The notes under the pieces are model-generated. The model worked only from the letters and a program-made list of their open reading frames with translations, did not search any database and was not told the DNA's origin. Shown piece after piece: positions 1 through 12,641 of a stretch of 64,000 nt of DNA. Numbering within the stretch: the stretch's first letter is position 1; the number at the start of each line of letters is the position of its first letter. Where the stretch lies: positions 3,660,501-3,724,500 of the forward strand of contig NC_080046.1 of NCBI RefSeq assembly GCF_012489685.1. Direction: 5' to 3'. The position numbers and the translations under genes are program-made. This DNA is from Lotus japonicus (Eukaryota > Streptophyta > Magnoliopsida > Fabales > Fabaceae).

Positions 1-2070
1 ATTGCAAGGAGATGGCTCTTCCTTTCACTTACTTATGTTTGACGATTGGAGGAAATTAGAGGTTAATTGAATTCTGGAATCCGGTCATCAATAAAGTAAG
101 GAAGAAGCTTTCTCTATGGCGTAGGAAGTCCTTGTCTTTTGATGGCCGCATATGCCTAATCAAGAGCGTATTGTCTGCGCTCCCGCTGTTTTATTTATCA
201 TTCTTCAAAATTCAGAGAGGTGTGGCAAAAATCTTAAGAGGCATCATGAGGAAATTCCTTTGGGGTGGCGTGGAAGGTGGAAACAAGGTGTCTTGGGTAA
301 GTTGGGAGAGGATGTGCTGGCCTAAAGAGTTTGGGGGTTTGGGGTTAAAAGACCTAGAGAAATTCAATGTTGCACTGTTAGGAAAATGGAAATGGAGAAT
401 GACTCAAGAAGGGGACAACACATGGTGTAGGATAATTCGAGCAAAATATGAGGATGTTCAGCTTGGTGGTGCACTGTGTTATCCTTCCAATGCATCATCG
501 TGGTGGAAAGATGTGTGGTCTGTGTGTTTTGGGGATGGGGAGATGTGCTGGTTTGATGACAGTGTAAAGTTGATCATGGGAGATGGTAGTACAGGTCGGT
601 TTTGGAAGGATAAATTGATTGGGGTTGAACCACTGAAGAATCAATTCAACAAACTGTTCTATTTATCAGTGCAGAAGAATTGCATGATTAATGAAATGGG
701 ATCGTGGCAGAATGGTCTATGGAACTGGAAATTTAAGTGGCGGAGAGAGCTAAGCGTGAGAGAAAAGGGCTTGATGGATCAGATGTTGCAGGTTTTGCAG
801 GCTGCTAGTTTAAAGCAGGACACTAGGGACGCTTGGCAATGGTTACATGAGTCAGATGGGAGATATACCGTTAGTGCTGCTTATCAAGTATTGTTGGATT
901 CAATTGTAGGGGAGGACTCTTTGCTCTTTAATAGGCTCTGGTCTGGTGTCGCTCCTTCTAATTTTGCTGCATTTGTGTGGAAGGTTCTGATTGACAGAGT
1001 TCAGTCAAAGGCAAATATAAGGAGAAGGAACATCATAACGAAGGAGGCGGATGCAAGGTGTTCGATCTGTAACGCTGAGGAAGAATCTACTAATCATTTG
1101 TTTTTTTCGTGTCCTTTAGTTTTACAGGTGTGGAGCTACTGTCACTTGTGGCTTGGTGTGTTCACTGTTTTGCTAATAGATGTGAAATCTCACCTGCTGC
1201 AACATGAGTTACTCTCTTTGAATTCAAGGCAAAATGATGGCTTGAGGTCGATTTGGATGGCAATGGTGTGGACTCTTTGGACTGCATGGAATAATCTGAT
1301 TTTTAGAGATGAGAAATTTATTCCAGGGAATGTTTTTGAGCTAGTACAGGTGAGGTCTTGGAGGTGGCTATCCTCAAGAGCACGGGACTTCCAGCAATCT
1401 TTTTCTGAATGGTGTGCTAATCCAGTGCTGAGTCTTAAAGCACTTCTCTGATTGATTTGGTTTTGGTGGCTATGTGTTAATCACTTCGCAGAATTTCATA
1501 TGGTAGAAATGTGGCATGCTTGGGCATATATACTAGCTTGGAATACCATGTTGCAATGTAGATGGGGTCACGTAAGCAGAATTGATTATTTGCTTTGGTG
1601 CAATGAACCTTTGACATGTTTCAGTAATACTTGTGGGACTACTCTTATATATGGTTGATTAATCAATTGTGGAATTGCTACTAAGCTGCTCAATCCAATA
1701 CGCATGACACATTGCAGTATGCAGAAACATCATTATGATATTATTGCTTTATCTGCTGGCAGCTTCTGGAAGGTCTAATAGGGATTGGGAATTCTTGTAG
1801 TGGGATCCCCTTGAAGTATTCATCTTGATCTTTGAGCACTTGTACTCTTTTTCCTTACTAGGTTTTCCCAAGGGGGTTTTTCCTAGTAAGGTTTTAATGA
1901 GGCTTGTTCTCTTAGGTCCTGCTTCAAGGGGTGTCGGGTTTGGGGGTTGGTGGTTTGCTTTTGTTCTCTGTATATGTTGTAATGGCTTAGTTTTTCTCTT
2001 TGATCTTTGTGTCTTGGGTTGAAGTACCCCTTGTACTTCATTCAATATATATAAAATTGCCTATAAAAAA
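1..2070 (+). mobile_element. LINE (L1-like) 3' half, left copy
   Basis: This is a non-LTR retrotransposon cut by the window edge. It contains the region C-terminal to the RT core, a zf-RVT domain, a roughly 600 bp 3' untranslated region and an A-rich end near 2064-2070. The mirrored copy in the right arm ends at about 44222. The coding phase is open from about 60, where an in-frame stop occurs, so the copy is probably dead. Confidence 0.85.
60..1451 (+). pseudogene. LINE ORF2 C-terminal part (post-RT region and zf-RVT)
   Basis: This encodes the C-terminal part of a plant LINE polyprotein. Just downstream of the RT core it has the typical stretch SFDGRICLIKSVLSALPLFY. It is followed by a Trp-rich linker and a zf-RVT zinc-binding domain. 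The zf-RVT domain covers residues 248-337 counted from a TTG codon at 132. Its likely zinc ligands are C310, C313, H322 and C327. The frame is open from about 60; a stop there and the lack of the RT catalytic core in the window make this a fragment. No plausible ATG start is seen, and none is expected for an internal piece. The right-arm copy at 44840 differs at two residues across the shared part (F/V and K/N). Confidence 0.85.
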
Positions 2071-2339
2071 ACGCAATAAAGAAAAGGCCAACACAAAATA
2101 GGCAAGGACTGATATTTCTCATTAATTCATCTCAAGGAAATACATCTTTTATTTATGCTCTATGCAGTGACTCAGATAGCAGCCAATTTGTTACATGTAA
2201 TTGTCTACTTCTTAACCTATTTCCTGGAACTTGGGCCCATTTAGCTTCAGACAAAGTACTTGTATTTGATCTCTTTTGGGCATTGAGTGAGATGGATCGC
2301 TACTGCTACCACTCTGCTTAACATCTATGTAGAACCAAG

Positions 2340-2659
2340 GCTTTGCCAGATGGACTGGGCGAGATCCATGGGTCCCTCGCCCAGGGGCGTTTGCTCCAGG
2401 GAGATGCTCAAGTTAGGAAATTGGGCCTCCCTCGAGAGGCCCAACTGGCCTATAAAGGACACAAGGCTCAGCCCCACGCCTATAAATAGGGGGCGGTTAC
2501 CAATTGTAAGGGGCTCTTAGCTCATTTGATGAATAACAAACTCGAAATTCAGTTATACTCTCTCTCTAAGCGATTACGCTCTTTCTCTCTCTAGATTCTC
2601 ACATTGCAATCCCTTCACTCTAGGTACTATACCTCATCTTTATGTTCTTGGATAGAACA
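2340..2659 (+). repeat. LTR fragment with TATA box, left arm
   Basis: This is the 3' part of an LTR. It has a TATA box (TATAAATAGG near 2480), a CT-rich leader and a CA end at 2659. The same family occurs at 54410-54733, where similarity begins at the motif GGACTGGGCGAG and ends at the same CA. The CA end abuts acetyltransferase coding sequence at 2660, so the LTR inserted into that gene. The 5' end of the LTR is not resolved; sequence from about 2071 to 2340 has no other recognised content. Confidence 0.7.
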
Positions 2660-3107
2660 CCAGAAAAGTGGAATAATTCGAGAAAAACTACACAAACCTA
2701 GCAACGAAAACATCATTCCCGTGCTGATTTCTGAACGTTTCCTTTTTTGGGTCATTGATTGGGAGGTCCAAGTGCACGGTTTTCGTTACGGGCTTGTAGA
2801 AAGGGTCGTTGTTGAAGTGGGTGTCAGTGAAGGGGTTCGAGGAGACTTCGAGGATGAAGACGCTGAAGGAGTGGAAGGGTTTGTTCTCGGGATAGAAGAG
2901 CGTGCAAGTGAGGGAGGATTCGGTGGTGGCGAAGAGGTGGGTGAGGCGTTTGGAGACAGCCATTTGGTATGTCATCTTGTGGATGTGGGGGACATCGGAA
3001 GGGGCGGCGAGGCGGATGCGGGCGAACACAGGGTGCCGGTGTGTGGCGGTTTCCGACAATGATGTGGTTGCCGAAGTTGGTGCTGGTGGCGGTGCTGCAT
3101 CGGCCAT
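2660..3107 (-). pseudogene. NATA1-like N-acetyltransferase 5' fragment, left arm
   Basis: The predicted protein resembles the N-terminal part of plant GNAT-family acetyltransferases of the NATA1 type (ornithine/tyramine N-acetyltransferases). It has a Pro/Ala/Thr-rich start, then [21 protein letters not shown] and a TESSLT segment. An ATG lies at 3107. The frame stops at a TAG codon at 2688 where the right-arm copy has TTG. Shortly afterwards the sequence runs into an LTR end at 2659. The acetyl-CoA-binding C-terminal half is missing, so this copy cannot encode an enzyme. Confidence 0.75.
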
Positions 3108-3239
3108 GAGTGGATTCGATGAGGGTTTTTTCAGTTTTTATGAGAATGGGCATTGGCCTACCGGGTGCCTTGTGTCTGGATCCTCAAAATGCATGGGGAT
3201 GTATATATTTTTATTAAAATTAATTCAACACGTTAAAGA

Positions 3240-3944
3240 ATAATTATAATTTAAAGTATAATTTGTTGAGGATAATTTCAAGAGAAAAAAAAGTACTATA
3301 TATAATTGTTTGTGAAACTTGTATAACATTCGTTCAAGTGCTTAGAATTAGAGTACATAAGAGTTTATGTATTATGGGCTCAATTCCCTCATGCGTACTG
3401 CAGGAATAGGCTCAAACTCCCTCATGGGTAATGCGGGAATAGGCACAGACTCAGGTCCAAGACCAGGTGAAGGTGCCGGTGGAGGCAGTGCATGTGGGAA
3501 GTCATATGGACATGATGTGCACAATGAGGTAAATAAAAGGAAGAGACCATCGGTATAGGTACTAGGAAGCTAAAGTGTTCAAAGTTGGGGACGCGATACC
3601 AGAAGATGGCAGTGTCACTGGACACACAAAAGCCAGACGTAGGATCGAGGTGCCATCTCGTGTTGTTTTTTATTAATTCAACACAGTGCAAGGAAATGAA
3701 AGTGTATTCATCTCTGGGACTTCTGAGTTGTGTGACATGAGTTCTCATAGGTCTTGTCCACTGACTTGTATCAGGTTACAATTATTATAAGACAATGTTT
3801 GTCATTATTAGGACAATTAATGAGATTACTCTTCAAAACATTATGGTTCCTATTTTTTTTGTCATAACCAAGTCTTTGGTACTTGTTATCATAATTGTTC
3901 CCCTCGATGTTACAGTCAACTTCAATGCTTGTGAATCAATTTCT

Positions 3945-3945
<1 letters not shown>
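3240..3945. other. Upstream DNA of the acetyltransferase fragment, no supported gene
   Basis: This is AT-rich DNA followed by a more GC-balanced segment (3370-3760). Open frames exist there on both strands and are kept in the right arm (42555-42881). I recognise no domain in them. Most likely it is noncoding or an unrecognised element piece. Confidence 0.4.

Positions 3946-3948
<3 letters not shown>

Positions 3949-3999
<51 letters not shown>
3949..3999. repeat. TA microsatellite, left arm
   Basis: An uninterrupted TA dinucleotide tract of about 50 bp. The right-arm counterpart (about 30142-30178) is shorter and flanked by a GATAGAGA stretch, so length has changed since the arms separated. 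Confidence 0.95.
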
Positions 4000-4002
<3 letters not shown>

Positions 4003-4929
4003 ATTGGAAGAGTAACACAAGAAATGGGGGGTTTGAATTGTGTTCAGTTAAAATCAGAGTTTTTCTAAGCGATTATAAGTTTCTGAAAAGGTTTTCGCAA
4101 CCATTTAGAGCAGCGGATATAAAAAGAGAAAGAGTAGACGATAAGCACGCAGCAAAATATCTTTGTTCACCCACAAACGATGAGGCTACGCCCAGTCCCT
4201 TGCTTCACCAAGATTTCCACTGTCAAGTATCAAGGACTTCTCCTACAACAAGTATTAGACATGACTTCTCCCAACAAGTATTCTACAAGACTTCTCCTAA
4301 CGAGTATTTAACAGGACTCTTCCCTCAACAAGTATTCTTCAGAACTTCTCCTAAGATCTTCTTCGGGATCGTTTGACTCTACAGGGAACTCTTCTCACAA
4401 GAGGGATTGTAAAAATTACAAATCTTTGGAACTACAAAGTGTTTGAGGATTTGACTTTGGGTATACTTTGTGTTCTTTGATCTAGAGAAAGTTGGATATG
4501 AAAATTTGACTCTTAAGGATATCTCTCTTTGAAGCAGGCGATGGCTAAAAGGTTTGACTCTTAAGCTTTTGCTTTGAGGTTGCTTCTTTCTTGGTTGAAG
4601 AAGATTTTTTGACTTGGTTGAAAGTTCTAGCTCAGTTTCTTGGCTCTGAAAATCTCCAAGTTTCTAGCTCACTTTTATACTGCAAGAGCTTCTTGGATAT
4701 GTTGAGAGCCGTTGGAGCGTGTAGAGCCTCTTGAGTACTAGTCGTTGGATCAAGTGGTCTTCTTGTTAGGTGCATTAAATGCATTGTGTCCTTTGTTGAA
4801 CCCAATTGCTACAAAATGTATCTTGTCAGTTGGTTGGTAGCATCAACAGCTGTGATCCAGCCATTTAGTGAGAGAAAGAGGAAACTCTGATGGTGACAAC
4901 GTTGTGCTTGTTTCCTTGATAAAAGAGAT
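4003..4929 (-). repeat. Truncated LTR-like sequence, left arm
   Basis: On the minus strand this resembles a Copia LTR. A promoter-like TATAAAAG lies near 4675, a C-rich stretch lies near the end, and the sequence ends in CA next to the TA microsatellite. The layout parallels the Copia LTR at 30271, which also ends in a C-run followed by about 30 bases and CA. No primer-binding site follows, so it is a fragment. Mirrored at about 29211-30137. Confidence 0.45.
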
Positions 4930-5349
4930 TTATGAGGTATCACGTGATCTATTGCACTTGACTTTCTCTTTCAACAATGTCAGAGAGCTTTCAATTTGAA
5001 TGTGCCGCTCTTTCTTTAGACATTGCTTCATCCTTTGAGATAGACGATGTAGATCTTCTTTAATCACGGTCTTCTCAGACGATCTGTCAGCTTGAATATA
5101 TCTTGCATAGTTATGGTTCTGAAGCTCTGACTCTTCTTCTTTCTTCAAACGTTCTTCTCTTTTCTTCATTAGAAAACATTGCAGATTTGACTTTTTATTT
5201 GCTTGAGTCATCTTTGCAGCTTTGACCTTTATTGTCTTGTCTCGACTGTCTTCTATCTTGATGACTCTTATCTTCTCTTGTTCATACGATGCCTTGAACG
5301 TCTTCAACTTATGCTTTGCTGACATCTTCTGGTATTGTCCTGTTGTCAT
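4930..5349 (-). CDS. Hypothetical charged 139-aa protein, left arm
   Basis: This ORF starts at ATG 5349. It encodes a Lys/Glu-rich protein, probably largely helical or coiled coil, with no domain I recognise. It lies just upstream of an LTR-like sequence on the same strand, so it is probably an accessory ORF or remnant of a retroelement rather than a host gene. The right-arm copy (28791-29210) appears identical over all 420 bases, while neighbouring DNA shows several differences. No introns are evident. Confidence 0.35.
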   Translation of the reverse strand: MTTGQYQKMSAKHKLKTFKASYEQEKIRVIKIEDSRDKTIKVKAAKMTQANKKSNLQCFLMKKREERLKKEEESELQNHNYARYIQADRSSEKTVIKEDLHRLSQRMKQCLKKERHIQIESSLTLLKEKVKCNRSRDTS

Positions 5350-7760
5350 CAGACGATGGGGATGTGAAGCGTAAAGGTTAACTCTTGAAATGAAGTTTAA
5401 ATGAAATGTTCAACCAACTCACTTATGCTCTTGAAAATTGTTATCATTCAAAATATGATAGACGATGTATTCATCGTTTGAAGTTAACAATATATACATG
5501 TATCACACGCATACACATACCTATACATACAATGTTTACATATATTCTTTACTGTACTAGTATTGAGGTAACAAGCATATAGCGGTTACATGATGGCTGA
5601 GAATCCCTTCACTGTGCCCCAAGAAACAAGATGAAGTTGAAAAGTTTTGCATTTGAAAGGTTACCAATATCCTTTATCGAGTTGTATCGACAACATGTAG
5701 ATCGAATCTCTTTGTCTACCCATTTCAACTCTGAGGTAGGGGTAACCAGCTTGCCATTGTGCGTCATCTAAGAATAAATTGTAGGATTGAAAATAAAGAA
5801 AAGAGGAGAAGAGATCTCCGTGGGACATATCGTCTTAATTGCACCAAGTAGGATCTAGACTGATAACTCGAAAAAGAGTCCAAGCTATATAAAGAGGAAA
5901 TTAGGTCATAATCCTTTGCAGGGGAAGGAATCTTTCATGGATCTGAAATAATTTGAAGTAAGGAATCAAGAAAGGGAAGAAGAGAAGAAAATATAGTCCT
6001 CCTCAAAACCTTTCAATTCTGAAAGTTATAGGAAAACCATTTTTCGAAATTCAAAACTTGAGGCAAAAGTTTGAAATTGTTCATACTTGGCTTAAAAAGA
6101 GGAAACATGGGAAGCGGTTAGGAAGTGAGGCGTGAAATCAGGTTGCAAGTGTCTGTAATCCTAGTATGGAAATATCTTCTTCAAAGGATTGGAAAAAGAG
6201 AAAGATTTCACTTAAGTCCTTTTTAAAATGAAATTTATCAAGTGACATTAGAACAGAAGCTAGAAAGATAAAATAAGACTGAGCATCAAACGCTAAAGTT
6301 TCCCAAGAGGCTCTATGCACGGACAAAACAAAACTAATTGTAGCTTTGGAAATTAGCAGGCAATGCCTGAAAAAGATACCTTAGACAGCCCAAAGGGATC
6401 TCGGAAAAGGCCATAAGCTTGACATGTCAACAATGACACACCAAGATGGGGGATTCCTAAAAGGCATATGCTCTGACGCTATCATAGCCTACTCGCTAGG
6501 TTATGCTTTTAAGAAGAGACTTTGCGGTCTAGGAATGGACCACCCTAGCATGACATGCAAAGTGTCGACCGACTTGGCAAAGGGTCGAGATTCATACACA
6601 CCACGAATCCAAGCCAATCGTACATTCAGAAGCTTCACATAAAGGACTTCCCTTACACTGGAAGAGACTCCTAATTAACACAAACACCGAACCTATAAAT
6701 AAAAGTTCCTTCAGTCATTTATATACATTGAACATACGTGTGTGAAACTGATCAAATTAAAAGTACCTTAAAAAAGAGTATAGAAGCTTTCCTTTTCTAC
6801 TATCATAACTAAGTTCTTCAAAACGGAAAGTGAGGTGAAGAGTTGGAGGGAACAGACAATACTAAAAATATGCTTATTTCCTACAGATTTTTCATACGAG
6901 TGTTTTTTTGCGGAAAATCCTTTTAAATTTTCTTGCAGATTTGAAGTTCTTCATGTAAATTTAAAATATGAAAAATCACAATGAACACTAAATTATCTTT
7001 GGAACTTTTCCAACAAAAAAATTTGCAAAAAATATCTATAGGAAAACTCACAAAAATTGGTTGCGTGAAAAAGTCAACGCAAAATCCATAAAAAAATACC
7101 ATTGGTTTTATCAGTAGAATAATTTAGTCACAATTTAAAAATATCTAAATGAAATACCATAAAATTTAATAATAATGAGAGAAATGTGAGGATTTTTCCA
7201 ATTTCGTAACATTTGAAAGAATATTAATAAAAAGAAAAAAATTATTTTTAGGATAAAAGAATAAAAAAAATTACACTTCAATTTCATTATTAATTGAATA
7301 TTTTTTAAAAATCCTTTTTTCTCTCAACTAATCATCGTGATGCTTTTCTTCCACCGACTAACAATATATTATGTGCAATCACTGTGCTAGATGCAACTTG
7401 GATCTAATGAGGGAGAGAGGAGAGGTAATTTTTTAAAATAAAATTTGTAAAAGTATACTTAGATATTATTTTTAACTTGGGTTAATTTCACATTTGATCT
7501 CTTTAGTATCGTGATTGTGTGAATTCGATCCTTGTATTTTAAAACGAGCGATTTTGGTCCTTCTTGTGTGTTTGACGTTGCACGTTTGGTCCTTTCGTCA
7601 CTTCTCCGTCAAAAAATGATTATGTTTCACCGAAAGAGTGACATGGTATGTGATGACTAAGATATGTCATGTATGCACGACTGTTAATTCCACATTTAGA
7701 ATTTTATCTAGCGAACACATAATCATCCTATGAATTTTTTTTTAAAAAATAAAACTAACA
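5350..7760. other. Repeat-derived intergenic DNA, left arm
   Basis: This holds retroelement-like pieces with LTR-style promoter motifs (TATAAAGAGG near 5887, TATAAATAAAAG near 6692) but no complete element or convincing ORF. From about 6900 to 7450 lies a dispersed repeat that is also found, diverged, at 47090-47550 and 48670-48745. From about 7480 to 7620 a segment contains the motif TTTGGTCC more than once, as in many nonautonomous plant elements. Mirrored at 26376-28790. Confidence 0.4.
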
Positions 7761-7761
7761 T

Positions 7762-7832
7762 TTGGGTGGGGATTGAACCCCAACAAAATGCTTGCAACAT
7801 CAGTGCCTTACCACTAAGCTAAGAGATAGGTT
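7762..7832 (-). repeat. tRNA-like sequence (SINE-like or tRNA relic), left arm
   Basis: The minus strand reads like a tRNA head. An A-box-like TTAGCTTAGTGGTAAGGC is followed by a B-box-like GGTTCAATCCC within a strong T-stem (GGGG/CCCC). The acceptor stem does not pair, so this is not a working tRNA. A SINE head or a tRNA pseudogene fits. The right-arm copy is at about 26306-26376. Confidence 0.5.
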
Positions 7833-8256
7833 TAATTTATTTAACCTATTTGCTTAATGTTAAAGAGTCTAATGAATAATTTCAATAAATTAAGAAAAAG
7901 TATGCATCCATTAAATTAAGTGATAAGTCATTATTTGTCCATTTAATTTTCATTTTACAGTTGGATGAAATTCTTTGTGGATGGGTTGGATGGATGCTGA
8001 GTTAATGGATGTATTTAACATCCCTACTTATAATGTATCTAAGACCAATCTTATAATTTTTATTCGTATCTTCAACTACTAATTGTTCGCTCAGTAATGA
8101 ACTCAACATTCATATTTTTATCTATGTAATGAACTAAAATAATGTATAAGTTAAAAAACATACATTATAAAATTGTTGGCTAGTAAATTAGAACATGCAA
8201 GTAAAAATATATTATTACTTTGTGAAGTTCACTTTGCCATAAGATCCAAACACTAC

Positions 8257-10381
8257 TCAAGCAACACTAGTTTTACACAATATGTGTCTTTTCCTCAATT
8301 CCCTTGGCCTATACCACGGTGCTGAAGTGCACACCTCACAATTACATTCAAATGAAAATCTGGGCATCATCCAAATTGTTGATGGAGAGTTCATCTGGGG
8401 ATTAGTGAGAGGAATAGTATGTATAGTTTTATCTGAAATTGAAAACACTCCTACTTCAGTAGTGAAGGAGTTTTCAGAGTAGCAAGTGAAGTATACGCTG
8501 CCTCGTTGAAACTTTGGACAATACTTCGCATCAAGACATTCAATGTTGAGGTTAGCCACAAACAAAACATGATCATTCAAATTCTCCACCTTCACCAACC
8601 GAGGCATGGAGCAACTTTCTTCAACCGCAAAAATAATAAAGTTTATAGTTGGTGTATGAAATTTGGTGTCATCGGAAAATCTCTTCACAACATAAACCTT
8701 TCCTCCGCACTCCACCAAGTAAACGGTCAAGCAATAGGACCTAATGGGTCTTGAGAAATTAGGGATATGTTCAATCGGGTTGGTGGATTCCACACTACCA
8801 ACCTGCAAAGAGGGAACCAACAATACCAGTAAGAGAAAATTAGGAGGGTGAATACAACATTTAAATATAATGGCTTATTTATATGAAAGTATAGAAAGAA
8901 TTAAATTTTCTATAAAAAAATGTTTGTCAATGATTCTTAATTGATTATTTTATTTAATTTGAATTCTAAGAAATTTATATTTAAAGATCATACATTTTTT
9001 AAAATTTGAAATACATTATTAAAAATAGTGTAATAGTTAAAATAATTATATAATAAAATATACTTAAGAAAAAAAGGGGTAATAGAAGATATTATTTAAT
9101 TATTTAATGTTAAAAGAAATAAAATTTGATCATCTATAAGATACCGACTATAAACTTATTTATCAAAGATTTAAATTCTAATCAAATAAAATTATTAATA
9201 ATACCTAATTGAAATGTATTGCTAAAGATACTAGTCTTAAATACAATAATTTCAGCCTGATACTTATTTTCAACACACATATATTATTACTTAATACTGT
9301 ATTTGAATGAAACATGCAAAATTCTTGACAAACCTGAACGAGAACTCCCTGATCATACTTGAACATGTTCACCTTTAAACCACCTCGTTCTACAGCATAA
9401 AGCTTTTTATCATGAAAAACCACGTTGGAGTAGAACTTATCACTTGTGTGATAGCCTTTCCATGTAGTGTCTCCCACCTTGCACCATCCTAGGTCGCCCT
9501 TGTAAGTGACCACTGCGACTAAGGTTGGGTTCATGTTGGGACACATGGAAATTGTGAAAGCTAAGGGTGTGTGCATGCCAAAGCAATCATCACCCTTGGA
9601 ACAGAGCAAACATGGCATCTTTCTAATAGGAGGGAGGTTAAGGCGAAGCTTCGAGAAGAGGTTGAGGATGTATAGATTTTGATCGGATCTGAGGATCAAC
9701 CACCCTTTTGAAGATCCTACAATTGAGGTGTTTTCCAAAGCGCTAAAGGGTTTGTAAATATTGTATGCTTGCTCGTCTGTGGTGCTTATGACCTAAATAA
9801 AAATATTTAGTAGACACCCCAACTTCACAAAAATTAAATGATAGCGAAAGTAAGAGAAGAGAGGTATGTGATAGATATAAATCATACATTGTCTCACTCG
9901 TCAACCAATTAAATATAGTATGTCAATTAATAAATATAATATACCTGGTGAGCATGGATTCGAAAATTATAAACATACATTGATACTAAATTGATATGAC
10001 TTTATTTCATTTGGAAAACAAAGACATGAGACACATGTTGAAATATAATATTTTGATTTTTGATATATGATTTGATATGGTGAGAAGAGGTACAAAGAGA
10101 AAAATGTGATGTATGTATAGTTTCAATGTTTCAAAATCAAGATTCATTACCTGAAATTGTGTGCTAGTGCAATTGTTACTAACAAGCCATGGCGTGTCAG
10201 GGATCCAATGGTTGGATTTCTTTGATGTGTTAGAAAATAGCCAGCTCTTGCAAACGGTAATGAATGGAGCCTGATTTGGAATCGTTAGAAGCTTGCAAAC
10301 CTGCTCTAATATCTCTGTTGGCATCTTCGACCAGTCTGGTAGTAGTGGCAACACTTCTTCCTTATGATTCTTCATTTTCAT
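8257..10381 (-). CDS. F-box/DUF295 protein gene, three exons, left copy
   Basis: This is a plant F-box protein, expected to act as the substrate receptor of an SCF ubiquitin ligase. I place exons at 10151-10381, 9334-9792 and 8257-8802. They have GT-AG introns (358 and 531 bases) in phase 0 and give 411 residues. The F-box lies at about residues 14-50 (PTEILEQVCKLL, CKSWLF). The rest resembles the DUF295/KIB-type beta-propeller region, with GSSKGWLIL near the start of exon 2 and VYLVECGGKVYVV in exon 3. The start at 10381 is followed by a second in-frame ATG two codons on. The paralogue at 23755 is divergently oriented. Eight base differences separate the two coding sequences, seven changing the protein. 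Both copies look intact; expression is unknown. Confidence 0.85.
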
Positions 10382-11957
10382 CCTAGAAGAATGTATAAAT
10401 TTTCTTATGTGTCTATGTATTTATGTAATTCAGATTTTAAACTCTCCATATACCCTACAGTGATCTCATTTTCTTCTTCTTTTCATCTCTTTATATCAAA
10501 TCTGATCATATATGACATATATCACCACCCTTTAGAATATTTCTCCTCTTTCAAGTTCAGGTGTAGACACCACTAAATATTTTTGATATATGTGTGAGTG
10601 AGTGTCTACGTTTGTAATAGCTACAATAGATAAGAAGTTTTAAAGTAAAGATAAAACCGGAAAAAGGGGGGTAACACAATGAAAAAAAATATGGACGAAT
10701 TAAATAAAGAATAAAACCTTTACTATGAATATATAGCATGATATGATTTTTTGAAAGCTGAATATGAATATATTATTTAAAAAGAAATATATAATTTTTG
10801 AAATGTGGTTTTGAGAATTCGAGTGGAAGTGATTTACCGAAGATTTTCATATATTCTATCTCAAATAAAATATATTTAATATTAAACTAATATAAATTAT
10901 AAATTATTTAAATTATATAATTTTTTTTAATTTATGATATCAATCATGGTATAGGAATTCAAAAAAATAGGTAATGCGATAATTTTTCTTAATTTTTTTA
11001 ACTTAAGGTAGAGTGAAAATTTTATTTTAAGAAAAAAAAATAAATTATAAGTTTATATTACCTTAAATTTTTAAAATTAATATCAAAATTCAATCATGCT
11101 AATAAATTACCAAAACCTTTCTTTTTACATGTAAGGTATAGTCAACATTTCAAAACCTTATCTAAGTAGCTTAGTCACTTAATGAAAAGAAAATAACTAA
11201 TGGTTACTGATCAAGAGAAAGAATATTTTCTAGTTGAGAGAAAAATGATAAACCTTTTCGCTGATTTTCCATGTTTAAGGCTTCTGACTCTTTCAGATAC
11301 TGGATTATCCCATCTACAATGTCCATCTCGAACGGTAGCTTTTGATAATCTCGTTGTTTGCATTTCAATGTTTTAAGGACCTATACACAACATCTATGGA
11401 TCAACCCAATTTGGAACACTTGAATTTGCATCCTCAAATATAATATATCATCTTACCCCATGATAAATAGGATGCAAGAATATGAAAGCATCAAATTTGA
11501 TCACAAAAGAGTTTTTATTTTCAATTTTTTAATAAATCAATTAAATGAATTAAGGATATCGATCAAATAATATATATAGACAAAGGAAAACACAAATACA
11601 TTAGAGATTACATTCCACCACCAAAAAAAGTTTAATTAAAGAGTCACCTTAGTGAATACAATATGCATCCATTGAAAAGAAGAATCCGTGAGATGCGAGT
11701 GTGCACAACACTGAAAATATATTGTAGTGAGTAGATGAATCGCATAAAAACTTCGAAGGTTTGAAGGGGATCATAAACTTAGAATACAAACCTAAGATTA
11801 ATGAGAGGAAACCTTGATCCGGTAATGAGAAAGACCGAAAAATGGAGAAATGAATGAAGAAAAAGGGAAAATGAAAAAGAAAAAAAAAACTAAAAAGAGA
11901 AATGCATGCACCAAGCGTGTCGGCTAAGTAAAGTAGTTGTTGTCATACAAGAGAAAC

Positions 11958-11996
<39 letters not shown>

Positions 11997-12641
11997 ATAA
12001 TGATACAGTTGTATTTATCTTCCAAGGAATAATTTGAAATTTGTTAAAAATGTTAATTATAAATATTTGACGAAATCTGATTGTATTTGGTTGCCTGACT
12101 ATAACAGTTGCCTATTTTTAGCATTATATTTATACTTATTAATTTAATTGATAAATAAATGTTTGAATTTTAAATTTAGAAATTAAATTATGAATTCTCC
12201 ATTAAATAATTCATATTTTATATTGGAATTTATTTTTTTTAATTTGAATTTATGAAAATAATATTAATTTTTGTCTAACCTATATATGTGATTATTATTG
12301 TTAATAATTATTTTTTAATTAATAGTTAAAATTGAGAACACTTTTTTAGTTAGCCGTTAATTGTTAAAAGCTAAATAAAAGGAAGATTTTAATTATAGCG
12401 GTAAATTAGAAAAAAATTAAATATGATTTATCTATATCAAACATATAAGAACGATTATGTTTATAATGGTCATTAATCAAAATTGTTATCAAATTAACTT
12501 TAAATTGAATTTTGGTGAATCCCAAGTGTTGATATTTGACATGTCTAAATAAAGATTCCAAGTTAAATGTCGTCAAATTATTAAAATTAATTTCGTTGAT
12601 TTCTCGAAGCTAATGATGATGGTGCAAATTTAAAAATTTGA
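10382..12641. other. AT-rich inner arm DNA, left
   Basis: The first few hundred bases would hold the F-box gene promoter. The rest is AT-rich, with a TA microsatellite at 11963-11994 and no convincing gene. The point 10772/10773 is the uninterrupted counterpart of the Helitron insertion site in the right arm. Confidence 0.7.

Larger units (their letters stand above)
726..12641 (+). repeat. Left arm of giant inverted repeat
   Basis: This stretch is the reverse complement of 15009-45565 once the insertions at 16891-23363 and 30271-42434 are removed. Paired coordinates sum to about 46291 in the outer LINE part, 34136 over the F-box gene and 27650-27663 in the inner AT-rich part. These sums are constant within each block. 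The outer edge lies in LINE coding sequence, where the two arms carry different parts of the LINE beyond 726/45565. The inner edge lies at 12641/15009. By eye, divergence between arms is around 1 percent or less. This arm holds the uninterrupted target sites of both large insertions found in the right arm. Confidence 0.95.

Noticed and set aside
1749..2045. 98-codon minus-strand frame
   Set aside because: It is the antisense of the LINE 3' untranslated region, which explains the sequence better.
3422..3748. 108-codon open frame kept in both arms (also 42555-42881)
   Set aside because: No recognisable domain, His/Leu-rich low-quality composition, several amino-acid changes between copies, and open frames on both strands; probably chance in a young duplication.
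3949..3999. CRISPR-like or satellite array
   Set aside because: A simple TA microsatellite; no spacer structure.
7762..7832. Functional tRNA gene
   Set aside because: The promoter boxes and T-stem are present but the acceptor stem does not pair, so it is recorded as a tRNA-like repeat.
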